Shown: positions 43,463 to 54,012, numbered from the stretch's first letter. The stretch is DNA of 64,000 nt from Bacillus luti (GCF_001884105.1 NZ_MACI01000018.1:1-64000), one strand, 5' to 3'. Program-made: numbers and translations. Notes: generated by a model not told the origin, from the sequence alone.

Positions 43463-45124
43463 ATGAAGGATTGGCATAAAAGTGTAGTCTATCAAATTTA
43501 TCCGAAGAGCTTTAATAGCTATTACAATAAAGAAACCGGTGATATAAAAGGGGTTACAGAGAAACTAGATTACTTAAAAGAACTCGGAGTAGATTATATT
43601 TGGTTAACACCGATATACGAATCACCACAACATGATAATGGATACGATGTAAGTGATTATTACAGTATTGATCCATCTTACGGAACGATGGGAGAGTTTG
43701 AAGAGCTTTTAGAAGAAGCGAAAGCACGCAACATTGAAATTATGCTAGACATCGTTGTAAACCATAGTTCGACGGAGCATAAGTGGTTTAAGAAAGCGAA
43801 GGAAGATAAAAATAGTCCATATCGTAATTACTATATTTGGCGTGATGAAAAAAATAATTGGCAGTCTAAGTTTGGTGGGTCTGCTTGGAAATATGATGAG
43901 AAGACTAAGCAATATTTTTTACATCTATTTGATGAGACACAAGCGGATTTAAATTGGGAGAATGAAAAACTTCGTGAAGAAGTATATGATATGATGCGCT
44001 TTTGGCTTGAGAAAGGGGTAACTGGATTCCGATTAGATGTTATTAATTTAATTTCAAAAGATCAACAGTTCTTAAATGATGACGGAAGTACGGCGACAAG
44101 TGATGGCCGTAAATATTATACAGATGGTCCGCGTGTTCATGAATATTTACAAGAGATGAACCGAAATGTGTTTGAAGGGAAAGATGTAATTACAGTTGGA
44201 GAAATGTCATCTACGACAATTGATAATTGTATTAAATATTCAAACCCTGAGCGCAATGAATTAAGTATGACGTTTAGTTTCCATCATTTAAAAGTAGATT
44301 ATCCAAATGGTGATAAGTGGACGAAGGCTGAGTTTGATTTTATTAAATTAAAAGAGATTATGTCTAATTGGCAAATTGAAATGCAAAAGGGCGGGGGATG
44401 GAATGCATTATTCTGGTGTAATCATGACCAGCCTCGTATTGTGTCACGCTTTGGTAATGATGGAAAGTACCGAAATGAATCTGTAAAAATGTTAGCAACG
44501 GCTATGCATATGTTGCAAGGCACACCTTACATTTATCAAGGCGAAGAAATCGGTATGACGAATCCTAATTTTGAGTCTATCGAACAATATCGTGATGTGG
44601 AATCGTTAAATATATATGATATAAAACAAGAAGAAGGCTTATCTAAAGAAGAGATTATAGGAATTTTAAAACAAAAATCTCGTGACAATTCGCGTACTCC
44701 GATGCAGTGGAATGAAGAGGTGAACAGTGGTTTTACAACAAGTACACCTTGGATTTCAGTTGCTGAGAATTATAAAGAGATTAATGTAGAAAAAGCATTA
44801 GAAGATAAAGAGTCTGTATTTTATCATTATAAAAAGTTAATAGAACTTAGAAAAACGTATGATGTAATTACAGAAGGAGAATATGCTATTTTAGATGAAA
44901 ATCATCCTAAGATTTGGGCATATACTCGTACTACAGATAGTGAAGTGCTACTTGTTATTAATAACTTCTATGGAGAAGAAATAACGTACTCTGTACCAAA
45001 GCACGTTCAATTAGATGGCATGAAACAAGAAGTACTACTGTCGAATTATAAAGATTCCAGCAAGGATATTACAACCCTTAACTTAAGACCATACGAATCA
45101 ATTGTATATCGATATACGAAATAA
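43463..45124 (+). CDS. treC: Trehalose-6-phosphate hydrolase (GH13)
   Basis: 553-residue cytoplasmic enzyme splitting trehalose-6-phosphate to glucose and glucose-6-phosphate. Alpha-amylase-family marks: DIVVNHSS (region I), GFRLDVINLI with the nucleophile Asp, ITVGEMSS with the acid/base Glu, and CNHDQPR with the third carboxylate. The N-terminus WHKSVVYQIYPKSFNSYYN is typical of this subfamily. Second gene of treP-treC, known as treA in B. subtilis. Ends at a strong shared terminator. Confidence 0.93.
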   Translation: MKDWHKSVVYQIYPKSFNSYYNKETGDIKGVTEKLDYLKELGVDYIWLTPIYESPQHDNGYDVSDYYSIDPSYGTMGEFEELLEEAKARNIEIMLDIVVNHSSTEHKWFKKAKEDKNSPYRNYYIWRDEKNNWQSKFGGSAWKYDEKTKQYFLHLFDETQADLNWENEKLREEVYDMMRFWLEKGVTGFRLDVINLISKDQQFLNDDGSTATSDGRKYYTDGPRVHEYLQEMNRNVFEGKDVITVGEMSSTTIDNCIKYSNPERNELSMTFSFHHLKVDYPNGDKWTKAEFDFIKLKEIMSNWQIEMQKGGGWNALFWCNHDQPRIVSRFGNDGKYRNESVKMLATAMHMLQGTPYIYQGEEIGMTNPNFESIEQYRDVESLNIYDIKQEEGLSKEEIIGILKQKSRDNSRTPMQWNEEVNSGFTTSTPWISVAENYKEINVEKALEDKESVFYHYKKLIELRKTYDVITEGEYAILDENHPKIWAYTRTTDSEVLLVINNFYGEEITYSVPKHVQLDGMKQEVLLSNYKDSSKDITTLNLRPYESIVYRYTK

Positions 45125-45157
45125 AAGGTTGTATGCCCGCGTGGCATACAACCTTTT
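45123..45157. terminator. Bidirectional terminator between treC and the germination operon
   Basis: Perfect 15-bp stem AAAAGGTTGTATGCC / GGCATACAACCTTTT with loop CGCGT. Confidence 0.95.
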
Positions 45158-46280
45158 ATTTTAAGACCCCGCTATACAAAATGTTTACCTCTACCTCAGG
45201 TTTGAATTTTACTTTTGCATAATCTTTATTCCAATTTTTTTTCTTCCACAGATCAGGATGATAGGCGATAAGGTGTCTACCGATACCGAAAGCATCACAA
45301 TTTGCTTTTTGTAGTTTGTTTGTTATTTTTTTCGCCTCTTTCGTAAGCTGTTTAGACAGTTCTTTATTTAGTTTTTCTCTGTCAGCCATTGTATACAGAT
45401 TATCTCGCGGGGATTCAAGTGCTATCACTTTTAGTTGAAGCTGAATGTGAGCATAAACATTTCCTTTTTTATCTGTTTTTATTTTTAAGTCGCGTTTTAA
45501 TTTCCGATTGCTCACTTCCATTGTTAAATAATCAGATGTCTTCTCTGATTCATCGCTAGTAAGTTTTTGAGTTATACGGGCACTTGTTCCCATCTTCCCA
45601 GTTAATAAAACGAATAAAACAGCTTGGTTTAGGGGTAAATGTCCAGTTAATTTGTCGTTATTAAATAAAGCTAATCCGTTTGTAATAACTTCTTTTCCTC
45701 TTACTTTTATAGAAGGGAGAGTGAAATCTTTACCGGGATCTAACATTTTTGTAGCAGCTGTTTCTAAAGTTTCTTTTGGAAATACACTCATATCTTCTAA
45801 GCTTTTCACTTTTTTCTTTAGAAAATCTCCAATTAGTAAATTTCCTACTTTCTTTTTTTCTAGTATCTCGGATGTTTCACCATCTACTGCAATAAGTTTT
45901 ACTAAAGCAGTTGGGTTTGTTGGGTCCCGAAAGCTGACATCTAAATAGGGTAGTATACCTTTTTTTAAAATTTTGGTTCCTAGTAATTGAACACCATATT
46001 TGAAATAACGAATATTTCCAGTCACATTTTTTTTTAGGGCATCGCTTGTATCCCTTATGTTATGCCCGGTTGCTGAATGTATTTCATTCTCGAATGAAGA
46101 TTGCTCTCCGCTTGAACTTTTTACGAGCTCGATTGTTTGCTGGAGTTTATTTTCTTCCGTAATATCATATCCAATGCTATAAGCTAATCTCGCTTCTCTT
46201 AATGGTTCTTGATCCCAACAGCCAGAAAGGAGGGAACTAGTACATAATATAAAAAGTAATTTAACTCTTTTTTGGAACAT
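45156..46280 (-). CDS. gerKC: Spore germination receptor subunit C (GerAC/GerKC-type lipoprotein)
   Basis: 374-residue lipoprotein on the outer face of the spore inner membrane: lipobox LLSGC followed by WDQEPLREARLAYSIGYD, the standard Ger(x)C start, then three mixed domains. It ends the A-B-C germinant receptor operon and overlaps the B gene by 20 bases. The gerK name comes from position: in B. anthracis I recall gerK lying a short distance after the npr599 protease and trehalose genes. Another receptor name (gerL, gerS) is possible, so treat the letter as tentative. Confidence 0.8.
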   Translation of the reverse strand: MFQKRVKLLFILCTSSLLSGCWDQEPLREARLAYSIGYDITEENKLQQTIELVKSSSGEQSSFENEIHSATGHNIRDTSDALKKNVTGNIRYFKYGVQLLGTKILKKGILPYLDVSFRDPTNPTALVKLIAVDGETSEILEKKKVGNLLIGDFLKKKVKSLEDMSVFPKETLETAATKMLDPGKDFTLPSIKVRGKEVITNGLALFNNDKLTGHLPLNQAVLFVLLTGKMGTSARITQKLTSDESEKTSDYLTMEVSNRKLKRDLKIKTDKKGNVYAHIQLQLKVIALESPRDNLYTMADREKLNKELSKQLTKEAKKITNKLQKANCDAFGIGRHLIAYHPDLWKKKNWNKDYAKVKFKPEVEVNILYSGVLK

Positions 46281-47367
46281 ATTGTTCTCCTTTCTTATTT
46301 CTTATTACTGAATAAAGTAGAAATAATAGAGGGAGGACAACTATGAAAATATAGGTGAACTTATCAGTGAAAGTTGAAATTACTTTTAATTCTTCAGGTG
46401 TATCTATAAATAAGGCTACACTAAAAGCAATAATACCAACGATTGGAACAGCTTTTTTATGATTAGCAAGATTGAATATATGTCCCATTCCAATTGAAGC
46501 AGCACAATAATAACTAGCAATAGAAGCCGCAACTGTTATCATCCATATTGGTATGAATAGTAAATCAGTCCGGTCTATAATCCCGATATGTAAGGAACGT
46601 AATAAGTAAGCAACTGGTTCTGGAATAAGTTCAACTTGTTTTGGACTAAATACGATAAAGCAAATCCAAACAGTAAAAGTATAAAAAATAGTTACAAATC
46701 CATTGGCGATAGAAATGGCCTTCAGTTTTGCAATAGAACTCCCATTTACTTTTGGGAAAGCGATAAGAATAATTTCAAAACCATACATGGCTGTAATTGT
46801 TTCTTTGGATGCTTGAATAATATTCCACCATCCAGCTTCTGTAATTGGAAAAATATAAGAAAAGTCAGCCCGCGTGAGCCCAAGTCCAATTAAAAGTGCC
46901 ATTGGGACAATAAGAATAGAAGCCATGACATAAAATCGCACAATTACTTTAAATGTATTATAGGCTACATAGCAACAAGCTATTGTAAATAGAATGAGAA
47001 TGGCAGACCAAGGAGTGGCTTGTAATATCCAAACTTTTATGACATTACAAGCATTTAACATAACCGTCATACCAATAAGAGTAAAATAAAAAACATAAGC
47101 AAAACCTAATAGTTTTCCAAACTTATTACCAAATAGCATACAAACACTTTCATACATATCTGCATCAGGAAATCGTTTTAAGAAAAGCCACATAAGTAAA
47201 ATAATAAGTTGAATCGCAAGCCCAGCAATGAGAGCGGAAATCCATCCGCCTCCTTTTGCTATTGGGTGAAGACGGTTAGGTAAAGAAAGTATACCAACCC
47301 CGATTTGGCATTGAATAACGAAAAAGGTAAATTGAACAAGCGAAATTTTACTTTGCGTGTTTGTCAC
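46261..47367 (-). CDS. gerKB: Spore germination receptor subunit B (GerAB-type permease)
   Basis: About 368 residues; GTG 47367 is preferred because GAGAGG sits nine bases before it, while ATG 47376 directly abuts that site. Ten-helix APC-like protein of the spore germination permease family (SLVQFTFFVIQCQIGVGILSLP quoted in part at TM1), believed to bind the amino-acid or nucleoside germinant in the spore inner membrane. Its start overlaps the end of the A gene and its end overlaps the C gene, indicating tightly coupled translation of the receptor. The gerK letter is tentative as stated for subunit C. Confidence 0.82.
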   Translation of the reverse strand: MTNTQSKISLVQFTFFVIQCQIGVGILSLPNRLHPIAKGGGWISALIAGLAIQLIILLMWLFLKRFPDADMYESVCMLFGNKFGKLLGFAYVFYFTLIGMTVMLNACNVIKVWILQATPWSAILILFTIACCYVAYNTFKVIVRFYVMASILIVPMALLIGLGLTRADFSYIFPITEAGWWNIIQASKETITAMYGFEIILIAFPKVNGSSIAKLKAISIANGFVTIFYTFTVWICFIVFSPKQVELIPEPVAYLLRSLHIGIIDRTDLLFIPIWMITVAASIASYYCAASIGMGHIFNLANHKKAVPIVGIIAFSVALFIDTPEELKVISTFTDKFTYIFIVVLPLLFLLYSVIRNKKGEQYVPKKS

Positions 47368-48850
47368 CGTTCTCATCCTCTCTCGTTACATGTTGTCGTT
47401 GCATTTTTTTCGGTTTTGGATCATGTGGTCGTTCCCCAAATGACCAAATTGGTAGTCTTACAAAAGAATCTTTCATATCTTTTATTCGCATTGGAGCAAT
47501 AGGAGAAAGATATGGTGTATGAAAAGAATGAAGCTGACATAAATGAACAAAAGTTATAATCAAGCCAAATGAAATTCCTACATATCCGAATATCGCAGCG
47601 AGAATCATTAATGGAAAACGAAGAATTCGAACTGCTGAACTCATATCGTTTGATGGAACGAGAAAAGATGAGATTGCAGTTAAAGCTACAACGATGATCA
47701 TCGTATAAGAAACAAGTCCAGCTTTTACAATTGCATCACCAATTACTAAACCGCCTACAATACCAATTGTTTGTCCAACTCGGCTCGGTAGACGAATACC
47801 AGCTTCTCGTAATAACTCGAAAATTAGCTCCATTAAGAGAGCTTCGAAAATAGGAGGAAGTGGTACTTTCTCTAATGAAGCTTTAATTGTATACACAAGT
47901 TCAAGCGGCAATACATCAGGATGAAAGGCTACGGTTGCGATATATATAGCCGGTAAGAGAAAAGCAATTAAAAAACTCACTAAGCGAATCATTCGGACGA
48001 AAGAACCGACAATCCAGCGGTTATTATAATCATCTGGTGATTGATAGAAAGCAAATAACGTAACAGGAACGATGAGCGCTGTTGGATCTCCATCAGATAA
48101 AATAGCAACTCGTCCTTCCATTAAATTTGCTGCAACTCTATCTGGACGCTCTGTATTTAATTGCTGCGGAAATGGTGAGAAAGACGTATCCTCTATAAAT
48201 TCTTGTATATATCCTGGAGGCATAAGTGCATCTGTCTTAATCGTTTCTAATCTTCTTTTTACTTCTGTAACTAAATCGTCATTCGCTATGTTTTGCATAT
48301 AAGCAATTGCCACTTTCGTGTGCATTTCTTCACCAAGTGTGAAATATTTAACGACGACGTTTGGATTTTTTATGAGTTTACGAATGGAAGCTAAATTCGT
48401 TGCTAAATCTTCTACAAATCCAGTATGCGGTCCACGTACAATACCTTCATTATCAGGTTCTGTTATATCTCTTTTTAAAGATAGAGCCGTTTCGAAAATA
48501 CAAAAGAATTCGACTTGATCATGAAAATATAATGATTTACCTTGTAATAAAAGCTGTACACCATAATTTAAATTTGTTTCTTTTTTCATATTTAATGTGG
48601 AAAAAACTTTATCTAAAGACAGTTCGGATCGAGTTAATAGAGGCTCAAGAGCGAGCTGATGAATTAAATTTGGGTCTGCTAAAGATTCGATATATAAGAT
48701 TGTTCCTTTTCCATTTTGAAAAGGAACATCTAGTTTTTTTATATCATCTGAATGGGAAAGTTTGTTTTCGATGTAATTAATGTTCTCCGGAAGTGATGGA
48801 AACATATGCTTTTTGTTATTATCTTGTTGCGAACTTTCCTGTTCGGTCAT
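47348..48850 (-). CDS. gerKA: Spore germination receptor subunit A (GerAA-type)
   Basis: 500 residues from ATG 48850 (AGAGGTGG five bases upstream; GTG 48859 is also in frame). A polar N-terminal domain (to about 270) with the family blocks LLTRSELSLDKVF, RGPHTGFVEDLATNL, VKYFTLGEEMHTKVAIAYM and LSDGDPTALIVP, then four or five membrane helices, and a polar tail. First gene of an A-B-C operon made in the forespore. The receptor responds to nutrients and triggers release of dipicolinate. A sigma-G promoter is expected upstream; GCATA is present but its -10 is poor. Confidence 0.85.
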   Translation of the reverse strand: MTEQESSQQDNNKKHMFPSLPENINYIENKLSHSDDIKKLDVPFQNGKGTILYIESLADPNLIHQLALEPLLTRSELSLDKVFSTLNMKKETNLNYGVQLLLQGKSLYFHDQVEFFCIFETALSLKRDITEPDNEGIVRGPHTGFVEDLATNLASIRKLIKNPNVVVKYFTLGEEMHTKVAIAYMQNIANDDLVTEVKRRLETIKTDALMPPGYIQEFIEDTSFSPFPQQLNTERPDRVAANLMEGRVAILSDGDPTALIVPVTLFAFYQSPDDYNNRWIVGSFVRMIRLVSFLIAFLLPAIYIATVAFHPDVLPLELVYTIKASLEKVPLPPIFEALLMELIFELLREAGIRLPSRVGQTIGIVGGLVIGDAIVKAGLVSYTMIIVVALTAISSFLVPSNDMSSAVRILRFPLMILAAIFGYVGISFGLIITFVHLCQLHSFHTPYLSPIAPMRIKDMKDSFVRLPIWSFGERPHDPKPKKMQRQHVTREDENGDKHAK

Positions 48851-48993
48851 AATTTCCACCTCTTTTAAAGTACAATTGTTTCTGTTAATTTTTGTCGTTT
48901 GTGAGAAATTTATGCTTGAATTATTTTTAAAAAAAGAGGATTGAAAGTTACGTTACGTCATCTTTTATACTTAAGGAAACACGGAGTAGAGGG

Positions 48994-49689
48994 ATGGTGT
49001 ATATGATTTTGAAACGTATGTGGGGATGGAAAGAAGTTTTATATTTATTTATGTTTGTATTTATTATTGTTCCAGTAACTGTTGAATCTCTTTTTTATGA
49101 CCATGCTTTAAAAATAATAGGTAACTCATTATATGCTGGAGTATTAATGGGATTTATAATGTCGGTGATATTTACTACTGTAGTTTATCTTTTTTGTATA
49201 AAAAGATATCAACTTTCATGGAAAGATATTGGAATTCGAAAACTTTCATGGAAAGATTTTTTATGGACAGTTATAGCATTTATTACCTTAATTGTAGTTA
49301 GTATTGCTGTATTGATGATAATGGAGAAAATGGGTATTTCTTTTGAAAATAGTAAAACGGAGACGGTCCAAAATGATAAATCAATATATTCGTTCTGTAT
49401 TGCGGTAATTGGAGCAGCAGTTATATCACCAATTTATGAAGAAATTTTATATCGAGGTGTTTTTTATACATTTTATCGTGATAAATATGGTATATGGGGT
49501 GGAGTGCTTATAAGTTCTATAATATTTACTGTTGTTCATATTCCAACACATAACACATTACCAGTGAAATTTTTAAGTGGAGTAGTATTTGCGTGGTTAT
49601 ATGAGAAAACAAATTCTATTTTATCAGCTATGATTGCCCACGCACTATTCAATTTCATAGCAGTACTTCTCACATTTGTGTCGAATTAA
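48994..49689 (+). CDS. CPBP-family intramembrane metalloprotease (Abi)
   Basis: 231-residue membrane protein with about seven hydrophobic segments. The three CPBP motifs are present: YEEILYRGVFYTFYR (EExxxR), the FTVVHIPTH block (F-x3-H) and the HALFNF block (H-x3-N/B). These residues form a glutamate/histidine active site like that of Rce1 and may process prenylated or bacteriocin-like peptides. Starts at ATG 48994 (ATG 49003 possible). Stands 23 bases before a phosphotransferase gene in the same direction; function unknown. Confidence 0.85.
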   Translation: MVYMILKRMWGWKEVLYLFMFVFIIVPVTVESLFYDHALKIIGNSLYAGVLMGFIMSVIFTTVVYLFCIKRYQLSWKDIGIRKLSWKDFLWTVIAFITLIVVSIAVLMIMEKMGISFENSKTETVQNDKSIYSFCIAVIGAAVISPIYEEILYRGVFYTFYRDKYGIWGGVLISSIIFTVVHIPTHNTLPVKFLSGVVFAWLYEKTNSILSAMIAHALFNFIAVLLTFVSN

Positions 49690-49712
49690 GAAGATATATA
49701 GGAGGGATACAT

Positions 49713-50684
49713 ATGGAAATAGCTGTAGAACGAGTTTTTACGAAAGAGATTTTAAAAAAAGCTGCAAGTTTGTTTCAGGTGATAGTGGAAGAAAAGCCAC
49801 TTGGAGATTTTGAAAATTATATTTTTAAGGCGAAGGGTGATGGTAGTGAAGATTATGTATTACGTTTAACGCATTCTTCTCATCGCTCTAAAAAAGAAGT
49901 AGAGGCCGAACTAGATTTTTTACGGTATGTTGCTGAGAATGGGGCAAAGGTAGCAGGCCCTCTTTATTCAACGTCTCAAAATCTTGTAGAAGAAATCAGA
50001 GCAGAGGATGGAACGTTCTTTTTCGCTTCCTTATTTACGTATGCAAAAGGTGAGCAAGTAAAAGGAGAAGAATCGCCTTATTGGGGAGAGATTTACTTTG
50101 AAGCGTGGGGAAAAGCGATTGGCCAACTGCATCGCCTTACAATGAAGTATCCTAAAACGGATTATCGTGATACGTGGGAAGAGGACGAAAGTAGCATTGT
50201 TCAAGAATTAGAAGATGAGAAAGTAAAAGAGATCGCTACGATATTAATGGATGAAATAAAGGTCCTTCCGATTGAAAGAGAGACATTCGGTCTTATGCAC
50301 GGTGATATTCATCCAGGTAATTTTCATTATGATGGAAAAGAGCTAACAATCTTTGATTTTGATGATGCGGCTTATAATTACTTCATTCATGATCTGGCAA
50401 TGGTTCTTTATTACTCGGTTTTATTTACACCGTGGACAGCGGAGGAGAAGACAGACTTTGCTCGTAAACAGCTACAAGTGTTACGGAAAGGCTATGAGTA
50501 TGAGCACAGACTGGAGGATAGTTGGTATGAATCATTACCACTATTTTTACGTTTGCGTGACATAGGTCTATACGGCACGCTCCAAAAGAAATTTAAAGGG
50601 AAAGATATGCCAGATAACTTCCGGAAATTATCAGAAGAATTATATGAAAGAATTATAAGCAAAGAAGCAATTGTGAATATATAA
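49713..50684 (+). CDS. APH/choline-kinase-like phosphotransferase
   Basis: 323-residue cytoplasmic kinase-like protein of the aminoglycoside phosphotransferase superfamily. Catalytic loop GLMHGDIHPGNFHYD (HxDxxxxN) near residue 195 and the metal aspartate in LTIFDFDDAAY. N-lobe ATP region reads FENYIFKAKGDG with VLRLTHSSHRSKKEVEAEL. The type resembles SrkA/YerI or homoserine-kinase-like proteins of Bacillus, with an unknown small-molecule or protein substrate. Likely cotranscribed with the CPBP gene. Antibiotic resistance is possible but not indicated. Confidence 0.82.
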   Translation: MEIAVERVFTKEILKKAASLFQVIVEEKPLGDFENYIFKAKGDGSEDYVLRLTHSSHRSKKEVEAELDFLRYVAENGAKVAGPLYSTSQNLVEEIRAEDGTFFFASLFTYAKGEQVKGEESPYWGEIYFEAWGKAIGQLHRLTMKYPKTDYRDTWEEDESSIVQELEDEKVKEIATILMDEIKVLPIERETFGLMHGDIHPGNFHYDGKELTIFDFDDAAYNYFIHDLAMVLYYSVLFTPWTAEEKTDFARKQLQVLRKGYEYEHRLEDSWYESLPLFLRLRDIGLYGTLQKKFKGKDMPDNFRKLSEELYERIISKEAIVNI

Positions 50685-50699
50685 TACATTTTCTTTAAA

Positions 50700-50737
50700 A
50701 CAAAGTATGTAAAATAAATATATACTTTGTTTTTTTA
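50700..50737 (+). terminator. Terminator of the CPBP/phosphotransferase unit
   Basis: 9-bp stem ACAAAGTAT / ATACTTTGT with a 13-base loop and T7 tail. Confidence 0.75.
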
Positions 50738-50840
50738 TACAAAAATATGTTTGTTTTATTAAAATAATATTGTTATAGATTCGGTATGCACTTATAATTT
50801 TATATATATTCTGAATATTCTTTATAAAGAAGGAGGGGGA

Positions 50841-52304
50841 ATGGTGGAAGCTTTCGTAAATTGGTTAAATAATATTGTTTGGAGTCCCGCACTTGTTTAT
50901 TTATGTTTAGGAGTAGGTTTATATTTTTCCATTCGAACGAGGTTTTTACAAGTAAGACACGTAGGAGAAATGGTGAAGCTGACATTTCAAGGAGAAAAAT
51001 CAGAGGCTGGTGTTTCCTCCTTCCAAGCGTTAGCACTTTCTTTATCAGGACGCGTTGGGACAGGGAATATAGCCGGGGTAGCAACAGCGGTTGCATTCGG
51101 TGGGCCAGGAGCTGTATTTTGGATGTGGGCAGTAGCCTTTTTAGGAGCAGGTTCTGCTTATGTAGAATCGACACTAGCACAAATATATAAGACGAAACAT
51201 CAAGGGCAGTTCCGAGGTGGTCCGGCTTATTACATTGAAAAAGGTTTAGGGGTTAAATGGTATGCTTTAGTATTCGTTGCAGCAACAATTCTTGCAACAG
51301 GACTTTTATTACCAGGTGTGCAAGCAAATAGTATTGCTGTAAGTTTAGAAACAGCTTTTGGAATTAACACTACAGTATCAGGAGCGTTATTAGTAGTTGT
51401 ATTAGCTCTTATCATTTTCGGTGGAGTAAAGCGAATTGTTAACGTAGCGCAAGTTGTCGTACCGTTTATGGCAATAGGTTATATTTTAGTAGCTTGCGTC
51501 ATTGTTGCTATGAATATTGAAAAATTGCCAGAAGCATTTATGTTAATTATAAGAAGTGCTTTTGCATTAGAAGCAGCTTTTGGTGGTATTATCGGTTTAG
51601 CAATTTCTTGGGGAGTAAAGCGTGGTATTTATTCTAATGAAGCAGGGCAAGGAACTGGACCGCACGCAGCAGCAGCTGCTGAAGTATCGCATCCAGCTAA
51701 ACAAGGCTTAGTACAAGCATTTTCCGTTTACATTGATACATTATTTGTTTGTTCAGCAACAGCATTTATGATGATTATTACAGGCATGTATAACGTATTT
51801 GATGCAAGCGGAAAAAACTTTATCGTTAATAAACTAAACGGTGCGCAGCCAGGACCGGGATATACACAGGCAGCAGTAGAATCTGTTTTCCCTGGATTTG
51901 GAAACGGTTTCGTTGCAATCTCGTTACTATTCTTTGCATTTACAACAATTATGGCGTATTACTACATTGCAGAAACGAATATCGCGTACTTAAATCGTGA
52001 TAAAGACCGCCCTTGGCTGTCTATGGTACTAAAGTTTGTATTTTTAGGAGCTGTATTCTATGGCTGTATCAAAACAGCAGCAACGGCTTGGGCTTTAGGT
52101 GATATCGGTGTAGGGATTATGGCATGGGTAAATATCATTGCGATTTTACTATTACAAAAACCTGCATTAGTTGCATTAAAGGATTATGAAAAGCAGAAAA
52201 AAGAAGGAAAAGATCCAGTATTCGATCCAGGGCCATTAGGAATTAAAAATGCTGATTTCTGGGAGCATGAATACGGAAAAGATAAGAAAGAAGAAGTATC
52301 TTAA
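50841..52304 (+). CDS. AGCS-family Na+/alanine (glycine) symporter
   Basis: 487-residue sodium-coupled amino-acid carrier with about eleven helices. Family blocks: [25 protein letters not shown] (quoted in part: GTGNIAGV), [14 protein letters not shown], and the hallmark [17 protein letters not shown]. Closest Bacillus relatives are AlsT/YrbD-type carriers for alanine, glycine or glutamine. ATG 50841 follows AAGGAGGGGG. Single gene with its own terminator; substrate not fixed by sequence. Confidence 0.9.
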   Translation: MVEAFVNWLNNIVWSPALVYLCLGVGLYFSIRTRFLQVRHVGEMVKLTFQGEKSEAGVSSFQALALSLSGRVGTGNIAGVATAVAFGGPGAVFWMWAVAFLGAGSAYVESTLAQIYKTKHQGQFRGGPAYYIEKGLGVKWYALVFVAATILATGLLLPGVQANSIAVSLETAFGINTTVSGALLVVVLALIIFGGVKRIVNVAQVVVPFMAIGYILVACVIVAMNIEKLPEAFMLIIRSAFALEAAFGGIIGLAISWGVKRGIYSNEAGQGTGPHAAAAAEVSHPAKQGLVQAFSVYIDTLFVCSATAFMMIITGMYNVFDASGKNFIVNKLNGAQPGPGYTQAAVESVFPGFGNGFVAISLLFFAFTTIMAYYYIAETNIAYLNRDKDRPWLSMVLKFVFLGAVFYGCIKTAATAWALGDIGVGIMAWVNIIAILLLQKPALVALKDYEKQKKEGKDPVFDPGPLGIKNADFWEHEYGKDKKEEVS

Positions 52305-52317
52305 TAAAATAGAAATG

Positions 52318-52347
52318 AAAAAGCAAAGGGAAATCCCTTTGCTTTTT
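52318..52347 (+). terminator. Terminator of the AGCS symporter gene
   Basis: 13-bp stem AAAAAGCAAAGGG / CCCTTTGCTTTTT with loop AAAT. Confidence 0.93.
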
Positions 52348-52437
52348 TTATGGGCAAAAATGAAGAGAGAAGTTATTTTTAGGACTGTTTTTGAATATAA
52401 AAAGAATGTACATGCTTTGTTAGTGGAAGGGGGGAGT

Positions 52438-53169
52438 ATGTTGATAGAGTTTCGTAACGTAAATAAATATTACGGCAACTTTCAAGTTTTGAAAAATATT
52501 AATGTGCAAGTGAAAAAGGGTGAAGTGGTAGTGGTAGTTGGTCCTTCAGGATCAGGAAAAAGCACGTTGCTTCGGTGTATAAATCAGCTAGAGACAATTA
52601 CAGACGGAGAGTTAATGGTTCAAAATACGGAGGTACACAATGCAAAAACAGATATGAATGAATTACGCCGAAATATCGGGATGGTTTTTCAGCATTTTTA
52701 TTTATACCCGCATAAAACGGTTCTTCAAAATATTACATTAGCACCTATTAAAGTAAATAAAGTTTCAAAAGAAGAAGCAGAGGAAACAGCGATGTTTTAT
52801 TTAGAGAAAGTAGGAATCCCGGAGAAGGCTGGTGTCTTCCCGCATCAATTATCTGGTGGACAACAGCAAAGGGTAGCGATTGCTAGGGGGCTCGCAATGC
52901 AGCCAGAAATTATGCTATTTGATGAGCCTACGTCTGCTCTTGATCCAGAGATGATTGGAGAAGTACTGGATGTTATGAAAACGTTAGCTAAAGAAGGGAT
53001 GACGATGGTTGTCGTCACACATGAGATGGGATTTGCGCGAGAAGTAGCAGATAGGATTTTATTTATGGATGAGGGCCAAATTATTGAGGATACAACACCA
53101 GCATCATTTTTCGCAAACCCAGAACAAGAAAGAGCACGTTTATTTTTAAGTCGATTGTTAAATCATTAA
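52438..53169 (+). CDS. glnQ: Glutamine/polar amino acid ABC transporter ATPase
   Basis: 243 residues from ATG 52438 (AAGGGGGGAG just upstream); the frame is open much further 5' but runs through the preceding gene and terminator. Walker [10 protein letters not shown], signature [17 protein letters not shown], Walker [16 protein letters not shown] and switch H in [14 protein letters not shown]. This is the PAAT (polar amino acid) class. First gene of a four-gene operon with order ATPase, binding protein, permease, permease, as in glnQHMP of B. subtilis. Confidence 0.9.
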   Translation: MLIEFRNVNKYYGNFQVLKNINVQVKKGEVVVVVGPSGSGKSTLLRCINQLETITDGELMVQNTEVHNAKTDMNELRRNIGMVFQHFYLYPHKTVLQNITLAPIKVNKVSKEEAEETAMFYLEKVGIPEKAGVFPHQLSGGQQQRVAIARGLAMQPEIMLFDEPTSALDPEMIGEVLDVMKTLAKEGMTMVVVTHEMGFAREVADRILFMDEGQIIEDTTPASFFANPEQERARLFLSRLLNH

Positions 53170-53181
53170 AGGAGGAATTTC

Positions 53182-54012
53182 ATGCTTAAAATGAAAAAGT
53201 TGTTTACCTTAATCGTATTCTCATGTTTATTCGTACTTGTTGTTGCTGGGTGCGGAAGTAAAAAAGATGAGGCGAAAGAAACGAATACGAAGCAAGGCGG
53301 GGCCATAGAGCAAATTAAGAAACGCGGGAAATTAGTAGTTGGGGTGAAGAATGATACGAATTTATTCGGGTTGAAAAATCCTTCAACAGGGCAGGTAGAA
53401 GGATTCGATGTTGATATCGCGAAGGCACTTGCGAAAAAAATTCTTGGGGACGAAAAGAAACTAGAGCTGAAAGAAGTAACATCTAAAACACGTATTCCAC
53501 TACTGAAAAATGGTGATATTGATGCAATTATCGCAACAATGACAATTACGGAAGAACGTAAAAAAGAAGTTGATTTTTCAGATGTATATTTTAAAGCAGG
53601 GCAATCGTTACTTGTGAAAAAAGGAAGCAATATTAAGGGTATTGATGATATAAAACAAGGTGTGAAAGTATTAGCTGTAAAAGGCTCAACATCTACAAAT
53701 AACATTCGTCAAAAGTCACCAGAAGCGACTGTATTAGAATTTGAAAATTATAGTGAGGCATTTACAGCGTTAAAAGCGGGTAAAGGTGATGTTTTAACGA
53801 CAGATAATGCAATTCTTTACGGAATGGCAAAACAAGATTCTAATTATGAAGTTGTCGGGAAAATTTTTACGGATGAACCGTATGGAATTGCAGTGCAAAA
53901 GGGTGCAGAGGATTTAACAAAAGAGATTAATAGTTTATTAAAAGATATGAAAGCTAATGGAGAATACGATAAATTATATGAAAAATGGATCGGTCAAAAA
54001 CAAGAAAAATAA
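53182..54012 (+). CDS. glnH: Amino-acid-binding lipoprotein of the glutamine ABC transporter
   Basis: 276 residues. Lipoprotein signal peptide with lipobox VVAGCGS, followed by a family-3 solute-binding fold: KKRGKLVVGVKNDTNLFG, VEGFDVDIAKALAKKILG, IIATMTITEERKKEVDFSDVYF (in part) and the domain 2 block VKVLAVKGSTSTNNIRQ. The FDVDIAKA block and ligand-binding Arg in ATMTITEERK are typical of glutamine/glutamate binders. ATG 53182 follows AAAGGAGG. A hairpin follows the stop inside the operon, so this protein is probably made in excess over the permeases. Confidence 0.9.
   Translation: MLKMKKLFTLIVFSCLFVLVVAGCGSKKDEAKETNTKQGGAIEQIKKRGKLVVGVKNDTNLFGLKNPSTGQVEGFDVDIAKALAKKILGDEKKLELKEVTSKTRIPLLKNGDIDAIIATMTITEERKKEVDFSDVYFKAGQSLLVKKGSNIKGIDDIKQGVKVLAVKGSTSTNNIRQKSPEATVLEFENYSEAFTALKAGKGDVLTTDNAILYGMAKQDSNYEVVGKIFTDEPYGIAVQKGAEDLTKEINSLLKDMKANGEYDKLYEKWIGQKQEK

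Noticed and set aside
48860-48990. Sigma-G promoter for the germination operon
   Set aside because: A GCATA -35-like element is present on the minus strand but the -10 at the right spacing (AAAATTA) is poor, so not listed as a feature.
52249-52437. Upstream extension of glnQ
   Set aside because: Overlaps the end of the AGCS symporter gene and its terminator; the ATPase fold starts at [13 protein letters not shown] behind AAGGGGGGAG.
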